NCBI GenBank assembly: GCA_900317825.1
Contig: ONIH01000016.1
Location: 30,166-94,165 of the forward strand
Length of the DNA stretch: 64,000 nucleotides
DNA from: an uncultured Lachnospiraceae bacterium
GTDB taxonomy: Bacteria > Bacillota > Clostridia > Lachnospirales > Lachnospiraceae
Direction of reading: 5' to 3'
Shown here: positions 17,316 through 25,227 of the stretch, piece by piece
Layout of the letters: every line of letters begins with the position of its first letter
Numbering within the stretch: position 1 is the stretch's first letter
Translations under genes and position numbers: made by a program
Notes under the pieces: model-generated
What the model was told of the DNA's origin: nothing
The model's input: the letters and a program-made list of their open reading frames with translations, nothing else
Database searches by the model: none

Positions 17316-17338
17316 AATTGTCAAATAATCTGACAATT
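17316..17338. promoter_or_regulatory. Palindrome matching the TnrA/GlnR box
   Basis: Perfect 8-base arms AATTGTCA / TGACAATT with a seven-base centre. The core 17319-17335 fits the Bacillus TnrA/GlnR site TGTNA-N7-TNACA exactly. In Bacillus these nitrogen regulators control gltAB, so a nitrogen-control site is plausible. It lies about 180 bases downstream of the predicted start, where a bound protein would act as a roadblock. It could alternatively be an RNA hairpin between elements A and B. Confidence 0.45.
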
Positions 17339-17350
17339 TCCCAGGCAATA

Positions 17351-17480
17351 AATGAGCGATGCTGATAGATGCGCTGCTGACAGTTTGAGCTTGCTCAATG
17401 ACTGACAGCAGCACAGCTATCAATAGTGCGAACGCGCGGATAAGCAGCCACGAAGTGGCTGCGCATCGCTCATAGTTTTT
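17351..17480 (+). ncRNA. Structured leader element B upstream of gltB
   Basis: An 11-bp closing stem (17352-17362 / 17463-17473) encloses three hairpins: a long one (TGATAG 17363-17368 / CTATCA 17417-17422, then 11 of 12 pairs 17373-17384 / 17401-17412, then TTGAG-CTTG-CTCAA), a GTGC-GAAC-GCGC hairpin (17426-17437), and a perfect GCAGCCAC-GAA-GTGGCTGC hairpin (17444-17462). AGTTTTT follows the closing stem, so the fold could also terminate transcription. The gltB RBS is 15 bases further on. Confidence 0.6.
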
Positions 17481-17497
17481 AAAAGAAAGGAAAAGCT

Positions 17498-20400
17498 ATG
17501 TCAAATCCAAGAGAAGAAAGGCTTGCAAAACCGGAAGGCTTATACGATCCTGCTTTTGAGCATGACAGCTGCGGTATCGGAGCAGTCGTAAGCATCAAAG
17601 GCATAAGGACTCATAAGACAGTTTCCGACGCCTTAAAGATTGTGGAGAACTTAGAGCATAGAGCTGGAAAAGACGCTACTGGCACCACAGGTGACGGTGT
17701 AGGTATCCTGCTCCAGATCTCGCATAAATTTTTCAAAAAGGCAGCAGGCGAGATAGGAATCGACCTGAAGGAAGAGGGCGACTATGGAGTCGGCATGTTC
17801 TTCCTGCCTACTGAAGAACTTCAGCGCAAGCGTGTCCAGAAGATGTTCGAGATCATCGCCGAAAAGGAGGGCGTGCCTTTCCTTGGATGGAGAGATGTCC
17901 CGGTAAAGACCGAGATACTTGGAAATCTCGCGAAGTCTACTATGCCATATATGGCACAGGCATTTGTCGGAAGACCGGAGGGCATAGAGAAGGGACTGCC
18001 GTTCGACAGGAAGCTCTATGTAGTGCGCCGTGTCTTTGAGCAGACCTGTGAGGAGAGCGCGTATGTAGCTTCCCTTTCTTCGAGAACTATCGTATATAAG
18101 GGCATGATGCTCGTGAACCAGCTTCGTACCTTCTATTCAGATCTGACAGATCCTGACTATGAAGTGGCTATAGCCATCGTGCATTCACGTTTCTCGACGA
18201 ACACGAACCCGAGCTGGGAGCGTGCTCATCCGAACAGATACATGGTCCACAATGGTGAGATCAACACCATAAAGGGTAATGCTGATAAGATGCTTTCCCG
18301 TGAGGAGACCATGTACTCCGAGTACCTCGAGCAGGATATGTCGAAGATCATCCCGGTCGTAAATACGAACGGGTCAGATTCGGCAATGCTCGACAATACT
18401 CTGGAATTCCTGATGATGAACGGAATGCCGCTTCCTCTTGCAGTTATGGTCACCATTCCTGAGCCGTGGGCGAATAACCGCGCGATGGATGAGAAGAGAA
18501 AAGACTTCTACGAGTATTACGCTACGATGATGGAGCCGTGGGATGGACCGGCTTCGATCATTTTCTCAGATGGAGATATCATGGGAGCAGTCCTCGACCG
18601 TAATGGACTCCGTCCTTCGAGATACTATGTGACAGATGATGACTACCTGATCCTTTCTTCAGAGGTCGGCGTGCTTCCTGTAGATGAGAGCCATATCGTG
18701 AAAAAAGACCGTCTGATGCCGGGCAGAATGCTTCTCGTGGATACAAAGCAGAAGAGGCTTATAGATGACAAGGAAGTAAAGAATATGTACGCTTCCCGTC
18801 ATCCATTCGGTGAGTGGCTCGACCAGAACCTTGTGAATCTCTCAGATGTACCTATCCCGAACAGACCGGTTCCTGAGAATTCCAAGGCTGACAGGCAGAG
18901 GCTTCTCAAGGCTTTCGGCTATTCATATGAGGATGTACGTGAGGGCATCATGCCTATGGCAGAAAACGGCGCTGAGTCGATAGGCGCCATGGGAGTAGAT
19001 ACTCCGCTGGCTGTACTTTCAAACCAGCACAGGCCGCTGTTCGACTATTTCAAGCAGCTGTTCGCACAGGTTACGAACCCGCCTATAGATTCGATCCGTG
19101 AAAAAATAGTCACATCGACTACTATTTTCCTTGGCACCGCAGGAAACGTCCTAAAGGAGAGTGCAAAGAACTGCAACCTTCTCCGTATAAATCACCCGAT
19201 CCTTTCCGATACAGACCTTCTCCGTATCAGATATATGGACAGGCCGGGATTTAAGGTAGAGACGATACCTATCACCTATTATAAAAATACTTCTCTTGAG
19301 AAGGCTATCGAGCATCTTTTTGTGGAAGCAGACAGAGCATACAGAGACAGGGCGAATATCCTGATCCTTAGTGACAGAGGAGTCGATGAGAACCATGTGG
19401 CGATTCCTTCACTCCTCGCAGTATCAGCACTCCAGCAGCATCTGGTACGCACGAAGAAGAGAACCAGACTTTCACTTGTACTCGAAAGCGGAGAGCCTAG
19501 AAATGTACACCATTTCGCTACTCTGTTAGGCTACGGTGCCTCAGCTATCAACCCTTACTTAGCGCACGAGAGCATCCACCAGCTTATAGAAGAGGGAACG
19601 CTGAAGAAGGACTACTATGCAGCCTGCAACGCCTATGACGAGGCTATCCTTTCAGGCATTGTAAAAATAGCTTCAAAGATGGGTATCTCAACGATCCAGT
19701 CATATCAGGGCGCAAAGATCTTCGAAGCAGTCGGCATCGACCGTTCGGTGATCGACAGATACTTTACCGGTACGACTTCTCCTATCGGCGGCATTACCTT
19801 AGATGACATCGCAAAGGATGTCGAATACCGTCATGACAAGGCTTTTGATCCGCTTGAATTAGGCGAAGATACGACCTTAGATTCCAGCGGCTATCACAAG
19901 ATGCGTTCAGGAAAAGAAGAGCATCTGTATAACCCGAACACTATCCACATGCTTCAGAAGTCTACCTGGACAGGCGACTATCAGCTGTTCAAGCAGTATG
20001 AGGATGAAGTCGAGAGAGAGGACTGTGTCAAGAATCTCCGTGGACTTTTAGACTTCAAATACCCGAAGAAGGGAATTCCTCTTTCAGAGGTAGAGCCGGC
20101 AAGCTCGATCATGAGAAGGTTCAAGACAGGTGCCATGAGCTACGGATCTATTTCCCGTGAGGCACATGAGACACTTGCCATTGCGATGAACATGATCCAC
20201 GGCAAGTCGAATACAGGTGAAGGCGGCGAGGAAGAAGACCGCCTGACAGTAGGCGCTGACGGAATGAACCGCTGCTCAGCCATAAAGCAGGTGGCAAGCG
20301 GACGTTTCGGAGTTACCTCGGTTTACCTTAATTCCGCGCAGGAGATCCAGATAAAAATGGCTCAGGGTGCCAAGCCTGGTGAAGGCGGTCATCTCCCGGG

Positions 20401-22093
20401 AAAGAAAGTATATCCGTGGATCGCGAAGACGAGACTTTCTACCCCAGGTGTATCGCTGATCTCTCCACCGCCTCATCACGATATCTATTCTATCGAGGAC
20501 CTGGCAGAGCTCATCTACGACCTTAAGAATGCGAACGACAAGGCACGTATTTCCGTAAAGCTCGTCTCTGAGGCAGGCGTCGGAACTGTAGCCTCTGGTG
20601 TCGCAAAGGCTGGAGCACAGGTCATCCTGATCTCTGGCCATGACGGAGGTACAGGTGCCGCACCGCTCTCATCTATCCACAATGCCGGAATGCCTTGGGA
20701 GCTCGGAGTTGCCGAGGCTCATCAGACCCTCATCAGAAACGGTCTTCGTGAAAAAGTGATCATCGAGACTGACGGTAAGCTGATGACAGGCCGCGATGTA
20801 GCCATAGCAGCAATGCTCGGTGCTGAGGAATACGGATTTGCTACGGCACCACTTGTCACTATGGGATGTGTAATGATGCGTGTCTGCAACAAGGATACCT
20901 GTCCTGTAGGTATAGCTACCCAGAACCCTGTTCTCAGAAAGCGTTTTGCCGGAAAGCCGGAGTACGTGGTGAACTTCATGAAGTTCATCGCAGAAGACCT
21001 TCGTGAGATCATGGCGAAGCTCGGAGTGCGTACCATCGACGAACTCGTCGGAAGAAGTGACCTTCTTCAGGTTCGCGAGAATGTTACCGATGGTAAGCAT
21101 CCGAAGTACGCAAAGGTCGATATGTCCAATGTACTGAACAATCCGTTCGTAAAGGACATGAAGCCTGTACATTACGATAAGAAAAATGAGTTCGACTTCA
21201 AGCTGAATGAGACACTTGACGAAAAGGTTCTCTTAAAGAAGCTTCCTCTCGACATAGAGCCAGGCGAAAAGAAGTCGGTAGATGTCGATGTGAAAAATAC
21301 CGACCGTGCCTTCGGAACCCTCTTCGGCTCACGGATCACGAGAAAGTATAAGGAATCACTCCCGGATGACACCTACACAGTTCACTGCAAGGGAGCTGGC
21401 GGACAGAGTTTTGGGGCCTTTATCCCGAAGGGACTCACTCTCGAACTGGTCGGCGATTCAAACGACTACTTTGGTAAGGGTCTCTCAGGCGGAAAGCTCA
21501 TCGTATATCCTCCGAAAGGTTCAAAGATCCCTGCTGATGAGAATATCGTGATCGGAAACGTAGCTCTCTATGGTGCTACTAGCGGCAAGGCATTTATCTC
21601 TGGTGTCGCAGGCGAGAGATTCCTCGTAAGGAACTCCGGAGCTACGGCAGTAGTAGAAGGCGTCGGAGACCACGGATGCGAGTACATGACAGGAGGTACA
21701 GCAGTTATCCTTGGACGTACCGGAAAGAATTTTGCTGCAGGAATGAGCGGCGGAATAGCATATGTGCTTGATGAGGACGCTACACTCTACAAGAGACTGA
21801 ACCAGTCGATGGTAAGCCTCGAGCAGGTAACAGATAAGTACGACGTACAGGAACTCAAAGAGCTTATCGCAGAGCACGTATCAGTGACCGGCTCTGAAAA
21901 GGGCAAGAAGATCTTCGACCATTTTGCCGAGTATCTGCCGAAGTTCAAAAAAGTCGTTCCGCACGACTTCAAGAAGATGCAGCAGTCGATAGCATGGATG
22001 GAAGAAAAGGGTCTGTCGTCTGAAGCCGCTCAGATGGAGGCTTTCAGGGCTGTTACAGGACAGAGTGATGTTAAAATAGGGGTCAGGAATTAG
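17498..22093 (+). CDS. gltB: Glutamate synthase, large subunit
   Basis: 1531 residues, full length. With GltD it makes two glutamates from glutamine and 2-oxoglutarate. N-terminal class II glutamine amidotransferase domain whose catalytic cysteine (C25, in HDSCGIGAV) becomes N-terminal after removal of a short propeptide; central and FMN-binding synthase domains (GHDGGTGAAPLSSI); 3Fe-4S cysteines in GCVMMRVCNKDTCPVG; C-terminal beta-helix GXGXG domain. The last residues (KIGVRN) are encoded inside the repeat that spans the gltB-gltD junction. RBS AAAGAAAGGAAAAGCT. Confidence 0.97.
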   Translation: MSNPREERLAKPEGLYDPAFEHDSCGIGAVVSIKGIRTHKTVSDALKIVENLEHRAGKDATGTTGDGVGILLQISHKFFKKAAGEIGIDLKEEGDYGVGMFFLPTEELQRKRVQKMFEIIAEKEGVPFLGWRDVPVKTEILGNLAKSTMPYMAQAFVGRPEGIEKGLPFDRKLYVVRRVFEQTCEESAYVASLSSRTIVYKGMMLVNQLRTFYSDLTDPDYEVAIAIVHSRFSTNTNPSWERAHPNRYMVHNGEINTIKGNADKMLSREETMYSEYLEQDMSKIIPVVNTNGSDSAMLDNTLEFLMMNGMPLPLAVMVTIPEPWANNRAMDEKRKDFYEYYATMMEPWDGPASIIFSDGDIMGAVLDRNGLRPSRYYVTDDDYLILSSEVGVLPVDESHIVKKDRLMPGRMLLVDTKQKRLIDDKEVKNMYASRHPFGEWLDQNLVNLSDVPIPNRPVPENSKADRQRLLKAFGYSYEDVREGIMPMAENGAESIGAMGVDTPLAVLSNQHRPLFDYFKQLFAQVTNPPIDSIREKIVTSTTIFLGTAGNVLKESAKNCNLLRINHPILSDTDLLRIRYMDRPGFKVETIPITYYKNTSLEKAIEHLFVEADRAYRDRANILILSDRGVDENHVAIPSLLAVSALQQHLVRTKKRTRLSLVLESGEPRNVHHFATLLGYGASAINPYLAHESIHQLIEEGTLKKDYYAACNAYDEAILSGIVKIASKMGISTIQSYQGAKIFEAVGIDRSVIDRYFTGTTSPIGGITLDDIAKDVEYRHDKAFDPLELGEDTTLDSSGYHKMRSGKEEHLYNPNTIHMLQKSTWTGDYQLFKQYEDEVEREDCVKNLRGLLDFKYPKKGIPLSEVEPASSIMRRFKTGAMSYGSISREAHETLAIAMNMIHGKSNTGEGGEEEDRLTVGADGMNRCSAIKQVASGRFGVTSVYLNSAQEIQIKMAQGAKPGEGGHLPGKKVYPWIAKTRLSTPGVSLISPPPHHDIYSIEDLAELIYDLKNANDKARISVKLVSEAGVGTVASGVAKAGAQVILISGHDGGTGAAPLSSIHNAGMPWELGVAEAHQTLIRNGLREKVIIETDGKLMTGRDVAIAAMLGAEEYGFATAPLVTMGCVMMRVCNKDTCPVGIATQNPVLRKRFAGKPEYVVNFMKFIAEDLREIMAKLGVRTIDELVGRSDLLQVRENVTDGKHPKYAKVDMSNVLNNPFVKDMKPVHYDKKNEFDFKLNETLDEKVLLKKLPLDIEPGEKKSVDVDVKNTDRAFGTLFGSRITRKYKESLPDDTYTVHCKGAGGQSFGAFIPKGLTLELVGDSNDYFGKGLSGGKLIVYPPKGSKIPADENIVIGNVALYGATSGKAFISGVAGERFLVRNSGATAVVEGVGDHGCEYMTGGTAVILGRTGKNFAAGMSGGIAYVLDEDATLYKRLNQSMVSLEQVTDKYDVQELKELIAEHVSVTGSEKGKKIFDHFAEYLPKFKKVVPHDFKKMQQSIAWMEEKGLSSEAAQMEAFRAVTGQSDVKIGVRN

Positions 22094-22172
22094 GATATAG
22101 GGTTTAGGGGCCAGGAAATAGGGACTAGTGGGTAATAAGCTATTCCCTATCCCCTATATCCTATCCCCTGAT
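22091..22172. repeat. G-rich/C-rich inverted repeat at the gltB-gltD junction
   Basis: Degenerate TAGGG/ATAGGG units fill about 22078-22130 and their complement, CCCTAT units, about 22145-22168. Perfect 12-base arms TAGGATATAGGG (22091-22102) and its complement (22152-22163) frame an inner ATAGGG (22118-22123) / CCCTAT (22145-22150) pair. The element supplies the end of gltB, the intergenic space and the first codons of gltD. The G-rich strand could also form quadruplex structures. Confidence 0.75.
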
Positions 22173-23579
22173 TTTCACGAATTCCATACGCCTTTATCAT
22201 ACGAAAAACAGTCGCTTCAGGGCGCCAGATGTATGGACTGCGGTGTTCCGTTCTGCCAGTACGGTTGCAATATCGCCGGTATGACCTCAGGCTGTCCTCT
22301 GAATAATCTCGTTCCGGAATGGAACGACCTCGTATATCATGGAAATTACGAGCAGGCTTATATCAGGCTCCACAAGACTTCGAATTTCCCAGAGTTTACG
22401 AGCCGTGTCTGCCCGGCGCTCTGCGAGAAGGCCTGCACGAACGGTCTTCACTCAGAACCTGTTTCGACGAAAGAGAATGAAAAGGCAATCATCGAATACG
22501 CCTATGAGCACGGTATCGCAAAAGCCCGCCCGCCAAAGGTGCGCACCGGGAAGAAAGTCGCAGTCATTGGAAGCGGCCCTTCAGGACTTGCTGTCGCTGA
22601 TCAGCTGAACCAGAGAGGACACCTGGTGACCGTGTATGAAAGACACGATAAGGTCGGCGGTCTCTTGAGGTACGGCATTCCGAATATGAAGCTCGAAAAG
22701 AGTGTAATTGACAGGAAAATAAAGGTCATGGAGGATGAGGGGATCACCTTCGTGACAAATGCCGATGCCGGTGTCTCGCTTAAGGCTTCTTCACTTGAAA
22801 AAGATTACGATGCTGTAGTTCTCTGTTGCGGTGCTTCTCATCCGAGAGACATATCAGCTCCGGGACGTGAGGCAAAGGGCATCTACTATGCTGTGGATTT
22901 TCTTACATCTACGACGAAAGCTCTTGATGAGAATGCCATTCCGCAGGGTGATTTCATCTCTGCAAAGGGTAAGGATGTCATCGTTATCGGCGGTGGTGAT
23001 ACAGGAAATGACTGTGTCGGTACCTGCATGAGACACGGCGCCAAGTCTGTGACACAGCTTGAGATGATGCCGGCCCCTCCAGTCGAGAGAACCCCGCAGA
23101 ACAGCTGGCCTGAGTGGCCGCGCATCTTAAAGACGGACTACGGTCAGGAAGAGGCTATAGCTGTATTCGGTCATGACCCACGTATCTACCAGACGACTGT
23201 AAAGGAGTATAAGAAGGATAAAAAGGGTGACCTTAAGTCTGTAGTTCTCGTTTCCCTCGAAGCAAAGAAGGACGAGAAGACCGGCAGACTGAATATGGTT
23301 CCTATCGAAGGAAGCGAGAAGGAAGTCCCTTGTCAGCTTGTCCTTATAGCAGCAGGCTTCCTGGGCTCTGAAAAGTACGTAACCGACGCCTTCAAAGTCT
23401 CACTCGACAAACGCACCAATGTCGAGGGTGTAAACGGCAGTCACGCCACCTCAGTGAAAAAGGTATTCACTGCCGGCGACATGCACACCGGCCAGTCCCT
23501 CGTCGTCAAAGCCATCGCCGAAGGCCGCAAATGCGCCCGCGAGGTCGACGAGTTCCTGATGGGATACTCAAACCTGTAA
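22128..23579 (+). CDS. gltD: Glutamate synthase, small subunit
   Basis: 483 residues. NADPH-dependent FAD subunit that feeds electrons to GltB. The N-terminal 4Fe-4S cysteine region ([14 protein letters not shown], then SGCPLNN), the FAD Rossmann motif ([17 protein letters not shown] near 145) and the NADPH Rossmann motif ([13 protein letters not shown]) are intact. The first ~16 residues ([16 protein letters not shown]) come from an inverted repeat and do not resemble the MGKxTGFLEY-type start usual for GltD; resemblance begins at about [11 protein letters not shown] start with a poor Shine-Dalgarno, so translation may depend on gltB. Confidence 0.94.
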   Translation: MGNKLFPIPYILSPDFHEFHTPLSYEKQSLQGARCMDCGVPFCQYGCNIAGMTSGCPLNNLVPEWNDLVYHGNYEQAYIRLHKTSNFPEFTSRVCPALCEKACTNGLHSEPVSTKENEKAIIEYAYEHGIAKARPPKVRTGKKVAVIGSGPSGLAVADQLNQRGHLVTVYERHDKVGGLLRYGIPNMKLEKSVIDRKIKVMEDEGITFVTNADAGVSLKASSLEKDYDAVVLCCGASHPRDISAPGREAKGIYYAVDFLTSTTKALDENAIPQGDFISAKGKDVIVIGGGDTGNDCVGTCMRHGAKSVTQLEMMPAPPVERTPQNSWPEWPRILKTDYGQEEAIAVFGHDPRIYQTTVKEYKKDKKGDLKSVVLVSLEAKKDEKTGRLNMVPIEGSEKEVPCQLVLIAAGFLGSEKYVTDAFKVSLDKRTNVEGVNGSHATSVKKVFTAGDMHTGQSLVVKAIAEGRKCAREVDEFLMGYSNL

Positions 23580-23596
23580 AGATCTGCAGTGTCTCT

Positions 23597-23625
23597 TTGC
23601 ATATTTTATCTTAGCGTGGTAAAAT
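23597..23625 (+). promoter_or_regulatory. Promoter of the COG2509 gene
   Basis: TTGCAT (23597-23602), 17-base spacer, TAAAAT (23620-23625), then seven bases and ATG at 23633. Predicted start coincides with the initiation codon and no Shine-Dalgarno is present. Confidence 0.7.
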
Positions 23626-23632
23626 ACAGCAC

Positions 23633-25216
23633 ATGAGCATTCGGATAGATCAGATAAAAATCAGACCAGAAAATGACAGCCGCGAGGCGCTTCTGTCGGA
23701 GGCGGCCAGGCGGCTTCATATAAGTGAAAAAGACATTACGGATCTTTCTGTAGTAAAGAAGTCGATAGACGCGAGAAAGAAGCCGGATGTCTTTTTATTG
23801 TATCAGCTCGCGGTAAGTGTCCGCGTGAATGAACAGAAGCTCTTAAAGAATCACCATATAAAAAATATTTCTATATACCAGAAGAAGACATACAAACTGA
23901 AGACGGGTCTTTCTTTAAATGGCAGAAAGCGTCCAGTCATAGTGGGGCTGGGACCTGCTGGACTTTTTGCGGGACTTGTGCTGGCAGAAGCTGGACTTGA
24001 ACCGCTGATCATAGAGCGCGGAAAACCGGCGGCCGAGAGAAGAGAGGATGTCGAGCATTTTTTCAGGACAGGTGTCCTGAAACCGGATTCGAATGTGCAG
24101 TTCGGAGAGGGTGGTGCAGGGACATTTTCGGACGGGAAGCTAAACACCGGGGTCCATGATAAAAATGGCCGGAACCATTTTGTCCTGGAGACCTTTGTAA
24201 AGTACGGAGCACCGTCTGAAATCCTCTTTGAGGCGAAGCCGCATATCGGAACTGACCGTCTGATAGAAGTCGTGTCGGAGATCAGAAAAGCCATCATAGA
24301 AAAAGGCGGAGAAGTCAGGTTTAATACGAAAATGACAGAACTGTGCGTCGCAGGCGGACAGATAACCGGTGTAAAAACTGATAAAGAAACCATAGATACT
24401 GACACGGTGATTCTCGCCATCGGACATTCAGCCAGAGATACATTCAGGACTCTTTACGAAGAAAAGATACCTATGACATCGAAGCAGTTTGCCATGGGAT
24501 TTCGTATCGAGCATCCGCAGAGTTTTATTAATGAGTCGCAGTATGGCAAAAAGGCTGCTTCCTACCTTCCAGCAGCTCCATATAAGCTGGCATATTCAAA
24601 AGGAGAGCGCGGAGTCTACTCTTTCTGCATGTGTCCGGGAGGATATGTCGTAAACGCATCATCAGAACCGGGACACCTTGCAGTAAACGGCATGAGTAAT
24701 TACGGCCGTGACTCAGCGAATGCCAATTCAGCCATCGTAGTGGCAGTCGGAGCAGGTGAGTATGACCTGAATGATCCGCTTGGAGCCATCGAATACCAGC
24801 GCTCTATCGAGAAAAAGGCATACGATCTCTGCAACGGAAAAATCCCACAGCAGTTATACGGAGACTTTAAAGCAGATAAAGAGAGCTCTTCGTTCGGAGA
24901 CTTTGAGTCGCTTACAAAGGGAGAGCACTCCTTTGCGAATCTGAGAGGGATATATTCACCGGAGATAGAGCAGGCGTTTCTGACAGGAATGGAAGAATTC
25001 GATAAAAGGATTCACGGCTTTACCAGATACGACGCCATTCTCAGCGGAGTGGAGAGCCGTACCTCGAGTCCTGTCAGGATCCCGCGTGATGAGACCTTTC
25101 AGTCCGTGGTACGCGGACTCTATCCATGTGGCGAGGGAGCCGGCTACGCAGGCGGTATCACCTCAGCTGCGATCGACGGTATAAAAGTTGCCGAAGCCGT
25201 GATAAATGAGTTATAA
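23633..25216 (+). CDS. FAD-dependent dehydrogenase, COG2509 type
   Basis: 527 residues. An N-terminal domain of about 95 residues (MSIRIDQIKI..., LHISEKDITDLSVVKKSIDARK) precedes an FAD Rossmann motif VIVGLGPAGLFAGLVLAEAG near residue 102 and a GEGGAGTFSDGKLNT loop, then a C-terminal GEGAGYAGGITSAAIDG segment that completes the flavin site. This is the layout of a widespread but uncharacterised flavoprotein family. The substrate is unknown. mutL starts 11 bases after its stop from a promoter that overlaps this gene's end. Confidence 0.88.
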   Translation: MSIRIDQIKIRPENDSREALLSEAARRLHISEKDITDLSVVKKSIDARKKPDVFLLYQLAVSVRVNEQKLLKNHHIKNISIYQKKTYKLKTGLSLNGRKRPVIVGLGPAGLFAGLVLAEAGLEPLIIERGKPAAERREDVEHFFRTGVLKPDSNVQFGEGGAGTFSDGKLNTGVHDKNGRNHFVLETFVKYGAPSEILFEAKPHIGTDRLIEVVSEIRKAIIEKGGEVRFNTKMTELCVAGGQITGVKTDKETIDTDTVILAIGHSARDTFRTLYEEKIPMTSKQFAMGFRIEHPQSFINESQYGKKAASYLPAAPYKLAYSKGERGVYSFCMCPGGYVVNASSEPGHLAVNGMSNYGRDSANANSAIVVAVGAGEYDLNDPLGAIEYQRSIEKKAYDLCNGKIPQQLYGDFKADKESSSFGDFESLTKGEHSFANLRGIYSPEIEQAFLTGMEEFDKRIHGFTRYDAILSGVESRTSSPVRIPRDETFQSVVRGLYPCGEGAGYAGGITSAAIDGIKVAEAVINEL

Positions 25217-25217
25217 T
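25188..25217 (+). promoter_or_regulatory. Promoter of mutLS, overlapping the upstream stop codon
   Basis: TTGCCG (25188-25193), 18-base spacer, TATAAT (25212-25217). The -10 contains the TAA stop of the preceding gene. The predicted start leaves about 3-4 bases before the mutL ATG, with no Shine-Dalgarno. Confidence 0.6.
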
Positions 25218-25227
25218 ATTTTTTCGT

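Noticed and set aside
17208-17480. CRISPR array in the repetitive gltB leader
   Set aside because: The two repeats are palindromic, differ in sequence and have no equal-sized spacers or cas genes.
20669-21172. Minus-strand frame of 167 codons within gltB
   Set aside because: Fully antisense to conserved gltB sequence and low in plausible protein character.
23851-24420. Minus-strand frame of 189 codons
   Set aside because: Antisense to the COG2509 flavoprotein; Ser/Pro-rich translation typical of a shadow frame.
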